A DNA stretch of 41,723 nucleotides from Actinomyces naeslundii (GCF_001956585.1 NZ_MSRR01000028.1:1-41723); one strand, 5' to 3'; positions 16,629 to 25,739 are shown, numbered from the stretch's first letter. Numbers and translations are program-made. The notes: generated by a model not told the origin, from the sequence alone.

Positions 16629-16647
16629 GAAGGCTAGCCTAAGCTGA
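16629..16647 (-). promoter_or_regulatory. Possible DtxR/IdeR-type iron box
   Basis: The 19-bp sequence GAAGGCTAGCCTAAGCTGA matches the DtxR consensus TTAGGTTAGCCTAACCTAA at 14 of 19 positions by eye and contains the perfect palindrome AGGCTAGCCT. It is 6 bases from the start of the DedA-like gene. The match may be chance. Confidence 0.3.
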
Positions 16648-16816
16648 TCGCTGCCCGGTTGTGGAGTCGCCTACGCCCATGGGAACCATGGGAGGCCGGT
16701 GCGCGGCCGCACCTCACACCGCGGGCGGCCCGGCGGGCTGGGGCAGGGGGCCGCAGGCGTGGGACACTTAGGCCAGACCCATGCCAGTTTTGAGGAAGAG
16801 TCAGGAACCGAGCTCC

Positions 16817-18700
16817 GTGTCACCGATCCCCACACCAGAGCAGATGACCAGCGTCCAGCCCGCCGCCACCGAGCAGGCGCGGCTGCGCAACTTCTGCATC
16901 ATCGCGCACATCGACCACGGCAAGTCCACCCTGGCCGACCGCATGCTCCAGGCCACCGGCGTCGTCCAGCCCCGCGACATGCGCGCCCAGTACCTGGACC
17001 GTATGGACATCGAGCGCGAGCGCGGCATCACCATCAAGTCCCAGGCGGTGCGCATGCCCTGGGCCCTCGAGGGCGACGACGGCGTCACGCGGGCCTACGC
17101 CCTCAACATGATCGACACCCCCGGGCACGTCGACTTCTCCTACGAGGTCAACCGCTCGCTGGCCGCCTGCGAGGGTGCGGTCCTCCTGGTCGACGCCGCC
17201 CAGGGCATCCAGGCCCAGACGCTGGCCAACCTCTACATGGCCATCGAGGGCGACCTGACCATCATCCCGGTCCTCAACAAGATCGACCTGCCCGCCGCCG
17301 AGCCGGAGAGGCACGCCGAGGAGATCGCCTCCCTCATCGGCTGCGACGTCGACGACGTCCTCAAGGTCTCCGGAAAGACCGGACAGGGCGTGCCCGAGCT
17401 GCTCGACCGGATCGTCGAGACCGTCCCGGCCCCGCACGGCGCCCCCGACGCCCCGGCCCGCGCCATGATCTTCGACTCCGTCTACGACACCTACCGCGGC
17501 GTGGTCACCTACGTGCGCGTCGTCGACGGCGCCCTCAAGCCCCGTGAGCGCATCGAGATGCTCTCCACCGAGGCCGTCCACGACCTGCTGGAGATCGGCG
17601 TCATCAGCCCCGAGCCCACGCCGTCGGCGGGGCTGGGGGCCGGCGAGGTCGGCTACCTCATCACCGGGGTCAAGGACGTGCGCCAGTCCAAGGTCGGTGA
17701 CACGGTCACCTCCGCGGCGGCCCCGGCCGCCGAGCCGCTGTCGGGCTACCAGGACCCCAAGCCGATGGTCTTCTCCGGCCTGTTCCCGGTGGACGGCTCG
17801 GACTTCCCGGCCCTGCGCGATGCCCTGGACAAGCTCAAGCTCAACGACGCGGCCCTGACCTACGAGCCGGAGACCTCGGTGGCCCTGGGCTTCGGCTTCC
17901 GCTGCGGCTACCTGGGCCTGCTGCACCTGGAGATCATCCGTGAGCGCCTGGAGCGCGAGTTCAACCTGGACATCATCTCCACCGCCCCCTCCGTGGTCTA
18001 CGAGGTGACCATGGAGGACCGCACTGTGCACACGGTGACCAACCCCAGCGAGTTCCCCGAGGGCAAGGTCGCCTCCGTCTCCGAGCCGGTCGTGCGGGCC
18101 ACGATCCTGACCCCCAGCGAGTTCGTGGGCACGGTCATGGAGCTGTGCCAGTCGCGTCGCGGCACCATGCAGGGCATGGACTACCTCTCCGAGTCCCGCG
18201 TGGAGATGCACTACGTGCTGCCGCTGGCGGAGATCGTCTTCGACTTCTTCGACGCCCTGAAGTCACGCACCCGCGGCTACGCCTCTCTGGACTACGAGAT
18301 GGACGGCTCTCAGGACGCCAACCTGGTCAAGGTCGACATCCTGCTCAACGGGGACAAGGTGGACGCCTTCAGCGCCATCGTCCACCGGGACTCGGCCTAC
18401 TCCTACGGTGTCATGATGACCAAGCGTCTCAAGGACCTCATCCCGCGCCAGCAGTTCGAGGTGCCCGTGCAGGCGGCCATCGGCACCCGGGTCATCGCCC
18501 GCGAGACCATCCGGGCCCTGCGCAAGGACATGCTCGCCAAGTGCTACGGCGGCGACATCACCCGCAAGCGCAAGCTGCTGGAGAAGCAGAAGGAGGGCAA
18601 GAAGCGCATGAAGGCCATCGGCCGCGTCGAGGTGCCCCAGGAGGCCTTCATCGCGGCCCTCGGCGCCGACACGCCCACCGGCGCCAAGCCCGGCAAGTAA
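16817..18700 (+). CDS. lepA: Elongation factor 4 (back-translocating GTPase)
   Basis: The 627-residue GTPase acts on the ribosome during stress and in 30S maturation. The G motifs are intact: AHIDHGKST (G1), RERGITI (G2), DTPGHVD (G3), NKID (G4) and a G5-like VSGKTG. The C-terminal LepA-specific domain is full length, including [23 protein letters not shown], which binds the peptidyl transferase region. GTG at 16817 is preferred because AGGA lies about 10 bases upstream and the protein then begins close to normal length; ATG at 16781 (adding 12 residues) and ATG at 16844 are alternatives. It begins a plus-strand run with the MOSC gene, trmB, the MFS gene and hemW. Confidence 0.95.
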   Translation: MSPIPTPEQMTSVQPAATEQARLRNFCIIAHIDHGKSTLADRMLQATGVVQPRDMRAQYLDRMDIERERGITIKSQAVRMPWALEGDDGVTRAYALNMIDTPGHVDFSYEVNRSLAACEGAVLLVDAAQGIQAQTLANLYMAIEGDLTIIPVLNKIDLPAAEPERHAEEIASLIGCDVDDVLKVSGKTGQGVPELLDRIVETVPAPHGAPDAPARAMIFDSVYDTYRGVVTYVRVVDGALKPRERIEMLSTEAVHDLLEIGVISPEPTPSAGLGAGEVGYLITGVKDVRQSKVGDTVTSAAAPAAEPLSGYQDPKPMVFSGLFPVDGSDFPALRDALDKLKLNDAALTYEPETSVALGFGFRCGYLGLLHLEIIRERLEREFNLDIISTAPSVVYEVTMEDRTVHTVTNPSEFPEGKVASVSEPVVRATILTPSEFVGTVMELCQSRRGTMQGMDYLSESRVEMHYVLPLAEIVFDFFDALKSRTRGYASLDYEMDGSQDANLVKVDILLNGDKVDAFSAIVHRDSAYSYGVMMTKRLKDLIPRQQFEVPVQAAIGTRVIARETIRALRKDMLAKCYGGDITRKRKLLEKQKEGKKRMKAIGRVEVPQEAFIAALGADTPTGAKPGK

Positions 18701-18763
18701 CGGCGAGCGGCAGACGGGTACGGTCAGGACGACTCAAGGCAAGGACACACGGACCAGGGAAGG

Positions 18764-19600
18764 ATGAACACCGACATGGCCGACATGACAGGGAGGAACC
18801 CGGACGGCGCGGTCGAGGCGGCCTTGAGCGACGACGGCTCCGGCCTGGCCCTCACCCGCGAGCTGGCCCGGGTCCTGGGGGAGCCGCACGCGGGTGCTGA
18901 CGGCCGCCACCGCGACGAGCCCTCCCCGTTCCACGACGGCGACCTGGTGGGAACCGTCAGTGCCGTGTGCACCGTCCAGCGGCTGCGGCCCGACGCCGGC
19001 CCGGCGGGCGTCTCGGCGATCCACAAGGGCGCCGTCGACGGGCCGGTCGAGGTCGGCCGGACCGGCATCCTCACCGACGAGCACGGGGACCGCGCCCACC
19101 ACGGTGGCGCCGACAAGGCCCTCTACGTCATGAGCGCCGCTGAGCAGCGCCACTGGTCGCAGGTCCTGGGCGGTATCGAGCCGGGCAGGCTGGGGGAGAA
19201 CCTCCTCATCGAGGGCGATATCGACGACGTCGAGATCGGCGCGATCCTGTCCCTCGGCGACCCCTCCGCCGGAGGACTGCGGGTCAGGGTGACCGGCGTG
19301 CGCAACCCGTGCGCCACCTTCGCCCGAGGTGTCGGCCGGGCGGACTGGGTGGAGGTCTTCTCCGCGCGCAACCGGGTGGGCGTCTACCTCGCGGTGCTCA
19401 ATGAGGGCGTGGTGCAGGCCGGCGACGAGGTGCGCATGGTCTCCTCCCCGGGCCACCGGGTCACCTGTCGGCGCTGGTTCGCCCACCACGACCCGCGCGA
19501 CGCCCAAGGGCTGCTCAACTCCGAGATCTTCGGCAACTGCGTCATCGCGCCCTTCACCAGGAAGTACGTGAGCGCCGCCGCCCACGAGCAGGTCGGTTGA
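18764..19600 (+). CDS. MOSC domain protein (YiiM-like)
   Basis: The 278-residue protein contains a MOSC domain from about residue 60 on. Visible features are SAIHKGAVDGPVEVGRTGI, the DEHGDRAHHGGADKALY segment, GENLLIEG, and the conserved cysteine in VTGVRNPCATF. MOSC proteins use this cysteine for sulfur or molybdenum-cofactor chemistry; YiiM-type members reduce N-hydroxylated compounds. The first 50 residues are hydrophilic and poorly conserved. The start is uncertain: AGGGA is too close to ATG 18764, so ATG 18776 or 18785 could be used. It lies 63 bp after lepA and 76 bp before trmB, in the same direction. Confidence 0.85.
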   Translation: MNTDMADMTGRNPDGAVEAALSDDGSGLALTRELARVLGEPHAGADGRHRDEPSPFHDGDLVGTVSAVCTVQRLRPDAGPAGVSAIHKGAVDGPVEVGRTGILTDEHGDRAHHGGADKALYVMSAAEQRHWSQVLGGIEPGRLGENLLIEGDIDDVEIGAILSLGDPSAGGLRVRVTGVRNPCATFARGVGRADWVEVFSARNRVGVYLAVLNEGVVQAGDEVRMVSSPGHRVTCRRWFAHHDPRDAQGLLNSEIFGNCVIAPFTRKYVSAAAHEQVG

Positions 19601-19676
19601 CGACGTTGCTCAGCACCAGCCGGCACCAGGCAGACGGTATCGAGACGTCACAGAAGTAAAGGACCCAAGGCTCCGC

Positions 19677-20687
19677 ATGGCTCAGCACCACCCGCCCCGC
19701 TCCCACGCCATCCACTCGCGGGTGCGCTCCTTCTCCCGTGCCGGCGGCAGGCTGCGTCCCGTCCAGGCCGAGGCCCTGGCCGAGCTCGGCCCCCGCTACG
19801 TCGTCAACGTGCCCCGGGCCGACGCCGTGCGCACCGTGTCCCCGAGCTTCCGCCTGGAGCCGGACCGGCTCTTCGGGCACGTCGGGCAGGTGCGGCCCCT
19901 CATCATCGAGGTCGGCTCGGGCAGCGGCGAGGCGCTGCTGGCTCACGCGGCCGCCCATCCGGGCGCGGACTACCTGGCGGTGGAGGTCTGGGAGACGGCG
20001 ATCGCCCGTCTGGTGACCTCCATCCACCGCCAGGGCCTGCACAACGTGCGCGTGGTTCCGGCCGACGCCTCCCAGCTGCTGGCCACGGCCCTGCCGGTGT
20101 CCTGTGCCAGCGAGGTGTGGGTCTTCTTCCCCGACCCCTGGCGCAAGCCCCGCCATCGCAAGCGCCGCCTGGTGACCACCGCCTTCGCAGACTCGGTGGC
20201 GCGGGTGCTGCGTCCCGGCGGCATGTGGCGCCTGGCCACCGACTGGGCCGACTACGCCTGGCAGATGCGTGACGTCGTCGAGGACGTGGCGGCCCTGCCC
20301 GCCGGCTTGAGGCCCGACGCGACCCTGCCCTACTTCCGACACGACGACGCCGGCGCCCACCCCGACCTGGGGGCCGAGACCGCTGAGGACGGCAGCCTGG
20401 GCAACGGCCTGGACCCGGGCTCCCCAGCGGGCGTGCGCGGTGGCTGGTCATCCCGTTACGAGGGGCGGGTGATGACCCGCTTCGAGCAGCGGGGCCTGGA
20501 CGCCGGGCGCACGATCCGCGATCTGACCGCTGTGCGCACCGAGGTGGCCTGGATCCCAGAACGGGGTGCCTCCATGCTGGAGCGGCTCGAGGCCGAGGGC
20601 CAGGCCTGGGACCATCTGGAGTCCCAGCCCTGGCGCCTGCGTGAGGGGCGTGGCGACGGTCTGCTGCACCCGGCGGACCGACCGTGA
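19677..20687 (+). CDS. trmB: tRNA (guanine-N7)-methyltransferase
   Basis: The 336-residue SAM-dependent enzyme methylates G46 of tRNA. The SAM-binding loop is EVGSGSGEALL, the catalytic segment is FFPDPWRKPRHRKRRL and the substrate motif RYEGRVMTRFEQRG is present. It is about 100 residues longer than typical TrmB. The extra length is an N-terminal arm of about 70 residues and an Asp/Gly-rich insertion (DDAGAHPDLGAETAEDGSLG) just before the last motif. The final codons overlap the GTG start of the MFS gene (GTGA), which implies translational coupling. Confidence 0.93.
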   Translation: MAQHHPPRSHAIHSRVRSFSRAGGRLRPVQAEALAELGPRYVVNVPRADAVRTVSPSFRLEPDRLFGHVGQVRPLIIEVGSGSGEALLAHAAAHPGADYLAVEVWETAIARLVTSIHRQGLHNVRVVPADASQLLATALPVSCASEVWVFFPDPWRKPRHRKRRLVTTAFADSVARVLRPGGMWRLATDWADYAWQMRDVVEDVAALPAGLRPDATLPYFRHDDAGAHPDLGAETAEDGSLGNGLDPGSPAGVRGGWSSRYEGRVMTRFEQRGLDAGRTIRDLTAVRTEVAWIPERGASMLERLEAEGQAWDHLESQPWRLREGRGDGLLHPADRP

Positions 20688-22003
20688 GTGCTGCTGCCAG
20701 GCTGCCCCGCCGCGCCTGGCTCATGGTCATCGTCGCCGGCTTCCTGGGCTTCTGCGCGGTGCTGCGGGCGCCGGTCGGCGTCATCCCGCCCCTGCTGACG
20801 CGCTTGGGGCAGGACCTGGGCATGGGGGAGGTGGCCCGCGGCGCGCTGACCTCGGTGCCGATCCTGTGCTTCGGGCTGCTCACGCCGCTGGCCTCGATGG
20901 TGGTTCGCCGTGTCGGCATCAACACCGCGGGTCTGCTCACCCTGACCATGGCGCTGACCGGGGCGCTGCTGCGCTCGGCCGGCACCACCTGGGCGGCCTT
21001 CGCCGGAACCGTCATCATCGGGGCCGGGCTGACGATGGGAAACCTGGTGGCTCCCATGGTCATCGGCCGCGACTTCTGGCACCGCACGTCGCTCATGAGC
21101 GGCCTGTACTCCTCCACCTGCAACGTCATCGTCACCGCGGCCACCGCCCTGGCGGTGCCGCTGGCCCTTGTCATCGGCTGGCAGGGCTCTGCCGCTGCGT
21201 GGACAGCGATCCCGGTGCTGCTGGCCGGTGCCATGTGGCTGTGGGTCTTTCCGCCCGGCAGCCAGGCGCCCAGGCAGAGCCTGCGGGAGCGATCGGGGAT
21301 GACCTCCTGGGTGACGGAGCGCTCCCTGGCCCGGCCGACGTCGTCGAGTGGTGCCGCCGTCTGGAGACGTCCGCTGACCTGGGTGATGGCCGTGGCCTTC
21401 GCCGCCCAGACCTTCTCCTACTACGCGGTCTCGGGCTGGCTGCCCACGGCCCTGGTCGATGAGCTCGCCATGAGCGAGGCCGGCGCGGGCGTGGCCGCCT
21501 CCGTGTTCTCCCTGCTGGGAATCGTGGGGCCCCTGCTGGTTCCGGTCATGTTCGAGGTGCTGCGGTGGCCGGCAAGCCGGGCACTCGGCGTCATCTGCGC
21601 CTGCTGGCTCACCCTGCCGGTCTGCCTTGTCGTGGCTCCCGGCTACTGGCTGGTGCCCTGCATGCTCTCCGGCATTGCGCAGGGCGCCTTCTTCGCCGCG
21701 CTGTTCACGCTGGTCATCCGCCGCTCGGAGTCTGTTGACGAGAACCGCCGGACAACCGCTCTCATCCAGACGACCGGCTACTGCGTGGCCGCGGTGGGAC
21801 CCGTGGTGATGGGCTGGGTCCATGAGCGCAGTGGCGGCTGGATGGCCCCTTTCGCCATGGTGACGGGGGTCGTGGTGCTCATGACCGTGTGCGCCCAGAT
21901 CGCGGCCCGCGCAGGCGACGACGGCAGACCTGAGACGGCCGTTCCTGCCGGCGTTTTGGAGGGCGGCGACGAGCGGCCCGAGGCTCAAGGCGGTACCGAG
22001 TGA
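20684..22003 (+). CDS. MFS transporter, CynX/NimT-like
   Basis: The 439-residue protein has about 12 hydrophobic segments, in two halves split by a cytoplasmic loop (residues about 195-230, FPPGSQAPRQSLRERSG). The first helix carries APVGVIPPL, similar to the RPP[VI]...P motif of the cyanate/nitroimidazole (CynX/NimT) branch. The substrate cannot be told from sequence. The start GTG overlaps the trmB stop, and its own stop TGA overlaps the GTG of hemW, so three genes are chained by GTGA overlaps. The C-terminal 35 residues are a hydrophilic tail. Confidence 0.88.
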   Translation: MSAAARLPRRAWLMVIVAGFLGFCAVLRAPVGVIPPLLTRLGQDLGMGEVARGALTSVPILCFGLLTPLASMVVRRVGINTAGLLTLTMALTGALLRSAGTTWAAFAGTVIIGAGLTMGNLVAPMVIGRDFWHRTSLMSGLYSSTCNVIVTAATALAVPLALVIGWQGSAAAWTAIPVLLAGAMWLWVFPPGSQAPRQSLRERSGMTSWVTERSLARPTSSSGAAVWRRPLTWVMAVAFAAQTFSYYAVSGWLPTALVDELAMSEAGAGVAASVFSLLGIVGPLLVPVMFEVLRWPASRALGVICACWLTLPVCLVVAPGYWLVPCMLSGIAQGAFFAALFTLVIRRSESVDENRRTTALIQTTGYCVAAVGPVVMGWVHERSGGWMAPFAMVTGVVVLMTVCAQIAARAGDDGRPETAVPAGVLEGGDERPEAQGGTE

Positions 22004-23274
22004 GCCCGGCCCAGCCGGTGGGCGAGCCCCTGCCGGGAGCGGGTGAGCTGCCCGCTCAGGTGGCCGCGCCCGCGCCGGATGGGAGTGCACGCCCGTTCTC
22101 GGTGTACCTGCACGTGCCCTACTGCCGGGTGCGTTGCGGCTACTGCGACTTCAACACCTACACGAACCTGACCATGGGGCAGGGTGCCTCGGTAGAGGAC
22201 TTCCTGGGAACTCTTGCCGGCGAGCTTCGCGACGTCCGCCGTGCCATGGACACTGTGGGCCTGCCGGTGCGTCCGGCCCAGACCGTCTTCGTGGGCGGGG
22301 GAACCCCCACCATGCTGCCCGCCTCCGACCTGGTGACCATGCTGGAGCTGGTGCGCGAGTGCTTCGGCCTTGCACCGGATGCGGAGGTGACCACCGAGGC
22401 CAACCCGGACTCCGTGGACGAGGCGGACCTGGTGGCCCTGGCGGGAGGCGGCTTCACCCGGGTCTCCTTCGGGATGCAGTCGGCCGTGCCTCACGTGCTG
22501 AAGGTCCTGGAGCGCACCCACGAGCCCGCCCGGGTGCCCCGCGTGGTGGACTGGGCACGGCGGGCGGGCCTGAGCACCTCCCTGGACCTCATCTACGGGG
22601 CGCCGGGGGAGTCGCTGGAGGACTGGCAGCGTTCTTTGGATGCGGTGACCCGGATCGGTCCGGACCACGTGAGCGCCTACGCCCTGGTCATCGAGGAGGG
22701 CACCAGGATGTGGGGACAGGTCCGTCGCGGAGAGCTGCCGATGCCCGAGGACGACGACGAGGCCACCAAGTACGAGATGGCCGATGCCGCCCTGCGCCGG
22801 GCCGGCTATGAGTGGTACGAGATCTCCAACTGGGCGCGCCCGGGCGCCGAGTGCCGACACAACCAGGCCTACTGGCTCGACTGGGACTGGTGGGGCGCCG
22901 GGCCCGGTGCCCACTCCCACCTGGGTGATGTGCGTCTGTGGAACACCAAGCACCCGGTCGCCTGGGCCGGACAGATCTCCACCGGTCACCTGCCCGTGGC
23001 CGGGCACGAGGTCATCGACGCGGGCTCGCGCGAGCTGGAGCGGATCATGCTGGGCATCCGCCTGCGTGAGGGCATTGCGCTGGCGAGCCTCGGGGGCGCC
23101 TCAGTGTCCTCGTCCGACGACGTCGGGGCCACACCGCCGCACCTGGTGCCCGTCGTGGCCGGTCTCGTGGCCGATGGGCTGCTCGACGCAGGCGCGGCCA
23201 TGAGGGGCCGAGCAGTCCTCACCCTGCGCGGCCGCCTCATGGCAGACACCGTCACCCGCGCCCTGACCCAGTGA
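22000..23274 (+). CDS. hemW: Heme chaperone HemW (radical SAM)
   Basis: The 424-residue radical-SAM protein has the 4Fe-4S motif CRVRCGYCDF with Cys42, Cys46 and Cys49. The residue two past the third cysteine is Phe, not Cys, which places it with HemW rather than the coproporphyrinogen oxidase HemN. Further family motifs are FVGGGTPTML, TTEANPDSV, RVSFGMQS, LDLIYGAPGES, HVSAYALVIEEGT and YEISNWARPGAECRHNQAYW, all intact. HemW binds heme and delivers it to target proteins. It is translationally coupled to the MFS gene upstream. The region right after it (23275-23330) marks the end of the conserved run and the beginning of accessory genes. Confidence 0.94.
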   Translation: MSPAQPVGEPLPGAGELPAQVAAPAPDGSARPFSVYLHVPYCRVRCGYCDFNTYTNLTMGQGASVEDFLGTLAGELRDVRRAMDTVGLPVRPAQTVFVGGGTPTMLPASDLVTMLELVRECFGLAPDAEVTTEANPDSVDEADLVALAGGGFTRVSFGMQSAVPHVLKVLERTHEPARVPRVVDWARRAGLSTSLDLIYGAPGESLEDWQRSLDAVTRIGPDHVSAYALVIEEGTRMWGQVRRGELPMPEDDDEATKYEMADAALRRAGYEWYEISNWARPGAECRHNQAYWLDWDWWGAGPGAHSHLGDVRLWNTKHPVAWAGQISTGHLPVAGHEVIDAGSRELERIMLGIRLREGIALASLGGASVSSSDDVGATPPHLVPVVAGLVADGLLDAGAAMRGRAVLTLRGRLMADTVTRALTQ

Positions 23275-23327
23275 GTCGGCGCTTGCCGATCCAAAGGCCC
23301 GGTAGATTGAGCGACGTCGGATCCACA

Positions 23328-23660
23328 CTAAAAGGAATCCCAGTCGTGCGGCTCCGATGGTGGCTGGCTCGAGCGGTTTGTCATTGACGACAGCGTCAGT
23401 GATGTTTGCCAGGGTTCAGGTGCTTGATCGCTATCGCTGACTGACAGCATGTACTCCTGGATCGCTTGGAACAGCTCAGGCGACAGCTCCACGTGGCCGA
23501 AGCGTAGTTTTGGTGCTACGTCGCTCCCGCCCGGCAGTGTGCGCAGGACATCAAGCGAAACCTCTCGCACCAGCCTCTGCCACTCGATATCTCGCCTGCA
23601 AGCTTCCTTCCTACCGTGTCGGGCTCGGCCTGTACGCCGGTGCGTAGCCGGTATGGCCAC
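23328..23660 (-). CDS. Hypothetical protein (uncertain ORF)
   Basis: This 110-codon frame starts at GTG and encodes a hydrophilic protein with a central amphipathic stretch (APKLRFGHVELSPELFQAIQEYML) and a Ser/Pro-rich tail ending HDWDSF. No family is recognised. Its third-position GC is visibly lower than in the neighbouring genes, which fits either a recently acquired gene or non-coding DNA. It is convergent with hemW and has the same direction as the VOC gene at 23701. An imperfect 9-bp dyad (23381-23389 and 23394-23402) lies inside it. The first 40 residues are Arg-rich and the true start may be further in. Confidence 0.4.
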   Translation of the reverse strand: MAIPATHRRTGRARHGRKEACRRDIEWQRLVREVSLDVLRTLPGGSDVAPKLRFGHVELSPELFQAIQEYMLSVSDSDQAPEPWQTSLTLSSMTNRSSQPPSEPHDWDSF

Positions 23661-23700
23661 CAGGGCCCATTTTGCCTTTCGTCGGCGTCAACGGTTCTGG

Positions 23701-24072
23701 TCACGACTCCTTCTCGTGAACGGTAATGGCGTAGCCGTCCGGATCGGCGAAGGTGAAGGTGCGGCCGAAGGGACTGGGAGCGGGATGAGTCAGGATCGCA
23801 GCTCCTGAGGCCTTGAGTGAGTCATGCAGCTCCTGAACCGCGTCGCAGTGCAGCCAGAGCGCCACCCCGAGACCGGGACGAGGGGTTTCGGAGAGGTCTA
23901 CCCCGGGAAAGGGCTCTCGAACCGCGAAGGGGATCGGCGCTGTGGTGAACAGGACGGCGCCAGGAGGTGAGGCCGGGGCGCGTCGCAGCCCCAGGGCGTT
24001 CTCGTAGAACTCCGCGGAACGCTCGAGGTCGCTCACCTGCAGGGCGATGAAGTCAGGACCGGTGACGGTCAC
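23701..24072 (-). CDS. VOC (glyoxalase/bleomycin-resistance fold) family protein
   Basis: The 123-residue protein has the two beta-alpha-beta-beta-beta modules of the VOC superfamily: FIALQVSDLERSAEFYENALGL at the N-terminus and FGRTFTFADPDGYAITVHE at the C-terminus. The latter gives the usual DPDGY signature and a candidate metal-ligand Glu. It could be a detoxifying enzyme or a drug- or metabolite-binding protein. The gene is divergent from a MarR regulator with 66 bp between the starts, and two operator-like palindromes fill that gap, so repression by this MarR is likely. Confidence 0.87.
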   Translation of the reverse strand: MTVTGPDFIALQVSDLERSAEFYENALGLRRAPASPPGAVLFTTAPIPFAVREPFPGVDLSETPRPGLGVALWLHCDAVQELHDSLKASGAAILTHPAPSPFGRTFTFADPDGYAITVHEKES

Positions 24073-24094
24073 AGTGGTCTCCTCTCAGACAATG

Positions 24095-24141
24095 TATGTC
24101 AGGTTTCTGACATATTGAGAGTATGTCAGAATACTGTCATG
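24095..24141. promoter_or_regulatory. Two tandem MarR-type operators
   Basis: Site 1 (24095-24114) is a perfect 8-bp dyad, TATGTCAG and CTGACATA, with a GTTT centre. Site 2 (24122-24141) has the identical left half TATGTCAG, a 4-base AATA centre and CTGTCATG (6 of 8 matching). The centres are 27 bp apart. Site 2 overlaps the marR start codon and site 1 lies in the shared promoter region, so binding could repress both divergent genes. Confidence 0.75.
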
Positions 24142-24570
24142 AGTCAAGACGACCCCAGGGAGCTTCTCGGTTACCAGCTCAAGCATGTTCAGGCTGTGCT
24201 TCGAACGCGTATGGACGAGGCGCTCCGCCCTCTGGGGCTGAGTGCTCCGCAGTACCTCTGCCTCGAGCTGCTCGGTCGCGCACCGGGTGCCTCAACCTCC
24301 GACCTCGCCAGGGAGGCCTTCGTGACCCGCCAGACCATGAGCACGCTCCTGCGTGCCTTAGTGGATCGAGGTCTGGCTCAGCGTGCGGCCCAGGCGTCTT
24401 CTGGTCGTGCACTGCCTCTGCAGCTCACCCCCGCAGGGCGGAGTCTCCTCAAGGAGGCGGCGAGGGTGACGGTGGAGGTCGAGCGGGTCATGATCGCGCC
24501 TCTCAGCGAGTCTCAGCTGCGTACGGTGCGGGAGGCGCTCTCAGCCTGCGTCGCCGCGCTTGAGGAATGA
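24139..24570 (+). CDS. MarR family transcriptional regulator
   Basis: The 143-residue winged-helix protein has the MarR layout: an N-terminal dimerisation helix (LLGYQLKHVQAVLRTRMDEAL), the HTH (GASTSDLAREAFVTRQTMSTLLRALVDRGLAQR), a wing (SGRALPLQLTPAGRSLL) and a C-terminal helix. No ligand-sensing cysteine is evident. ATG at 24139 is used; the frame runs back to a TTG at 24115, but that would place coding sequence over operator DNA with no ribosome-binding site. The short or absent leader suggests leaderless translation. It probably represses itself and the divergent VOC gene. Confidence 0.9.
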   Translation: MSQDDPRELLGYQLKHVQAVLRTRMDEALRPLGLSAPQYLCLELLGRAPGASTSDLAREAFVTRQTMSTLLRALVDRGLAQRAAQASSGRALPLQLTPAGRSLLKEAARVTVEVERVMIAPLSESQLRTVREALSACVAALEE

Positions 24571-24735
24571 TGCTGACGTCGTGGGGTGGAAGGCCGGAGA
24601 AGTGGCGGGCTGGGGAATGTGGCCTGGAGCGGGAGGGAGGTCATTGTGGTCGTCGACCGGCTTCGGGTTGCTCAAGATCTCCCTCGGTCGGAGCGCGTCC
24701 AGGAGGATTTCAGGGGGTGGTGACAACCTGGCTGG

Positions 24736-25671
24736 ATGACTACTCCGCAGTATCCAGGTTACCCAGACGACGGTTCCCAGCACGGTGGCATCCCTCAGGG
24801 TGCGGGTGCCCCTGGCTACGGGGCGCAGCCCGGTTATGATCCCCAGGCTGGCGGCGCTCCAGGCTATGGTCCGCCACCCGGGTATGGGGCCCAGCCTGAT
24901 GTAGGTCAGCAGCCCGGTTATGGAGCTCAGCCAGGAGATATTCCGGGCTACGGGGCGCAACCCGGTACGGCCCCGGGTTATGGTCCTCAGCCCGGCATGG
25001 GCGCCGGGGGAGGGGTGCCTCCCTATCCGGGAGGTGCGATGGGCGGCGTGCCGATGAGTGTCGGTGACGGCTTTTCCTGGGCTTGGTCCAAGTTCAAGGA
25101 CAACGCGCTCATTCTCACTGTTGGGATCGGTCTGTGGACTATTCTCTCAAGAGCTGGATTCGATGCCCACTTCACCGTCGGTGACCAGGAATATGGTTTC
25201 AGTACGGGAATTCCTTTCGGTAACGTCATCTCCTTTGTTGTTGGACTGTTTGCACCCATTGTGATCGCAAACATTTCGCTCAAGGTGGCATCTGGTCGGC
25301 CTTTGGAGTGGAGTGACCTCTTCTCCTTCCCGAACTTGGGGGCAGGTATTTTAGCGGTACTTCTGAGTACGCTCGCCACTTTGGTCGGTTTACTCCTGTG
25401 CATCATTCCGGGATTCATCGTCGCCTTCCTCCTCTACTATGCTGTCTACTTCACCGTGGATAAGGGCGTGGACGGCATCGCGGGAATGAAGGCGTCATGG
25501 GCAACCCTGTCCAGCCATGTCGGAGAGCTCTTCCCCTTCGCTCTGACCGGTGTCGGTCTCTACATCCTCGGTGGGATCACACTGATCGGTTGGCTTGTGA
25601 CGGTGCCGCTGGTGGCGCTCCTCAGCGCTTATTCCTACGTGCGTATCCAGGGTTACGACGTCGTTCGCTGA
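24736..25671 (+). CDS. Membrane protein with N-terminal PGYGxQPG repeats
   Basis: The 311-residue protein has a disordered N-terminal third (residues 1-105) with about six imperfect copies of PGYGAQPG, rich in Gly, Pro, Tyr and Gln. The rest holds about five hydrophobic segments, including FGNVISFVVGLFAPIVIANI and ILAVLLSTLATLVGLLLCIIPG, and resembles the DUF975/DUF4013-like glycerophosphoryl-type membrane domains seen in actinobacteria. Such Pro/Gly/Tyr tails often mediate clustering or protein contacts at the membrane; no enzymatic motif is visible. The membrane part is less GC-biased than the surrounding genes. A strong terminator follows at 25702-25739, so it is probably transcribed alone. 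Confidence 0.85.
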   Translation: MTTPQYPGYPDDGSQHGGIPQGAGAPGYGAQPGYDPQAGGAPGYGPPPGYGAQPDVGQQPGYGAQPGDIPGYGAQPGTAPGYGPQPGMGAGGGVPPYPGGAMGGVPMSVGDGFSWAWSKFKDNALILTVGIGLWTILSRAGFDAHFTVGDQEYGFSTGIPFGNVISFVVGLFAPIVIANISLKVASGRPLEWSDLFSFPNLGAGILAVLLSTLATLVGLLLCIIPGFIVAFLLYYAVYFTVDKGVDGIAGMKASWATLSSHVGELFPFALTGVGLYILGGITLIGWLVTVPLVALLSAYSYVRIQGYDVVR

Positions 25672-25701
25672 CCTGTCCCGTCGTCCCTGTTGCCACCCTT
25701 C

Positions 25702-25739
25702 GTCTGCGCCCCGCATGCTCTGGCCTGCGGGGCGCAGAC
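25702..25739 (+). terminator. Strong rho-independent terminator
   Basis: A perfect 14-bp GC-rich stem (25702-25715 and 25726-25739, 10-nt loop) is followed by TTTGTTGTG-like sequence. It lies 30 bp after the stop of the PGYG-repeat membrane protein gene. Confidence 0.88.

Noticed and set aside
24822-25020. GYG-repeat DNA as a CRISPR or microsatellite
   Set aside because: The units vary in length and codons; it is a protein-level repeat.
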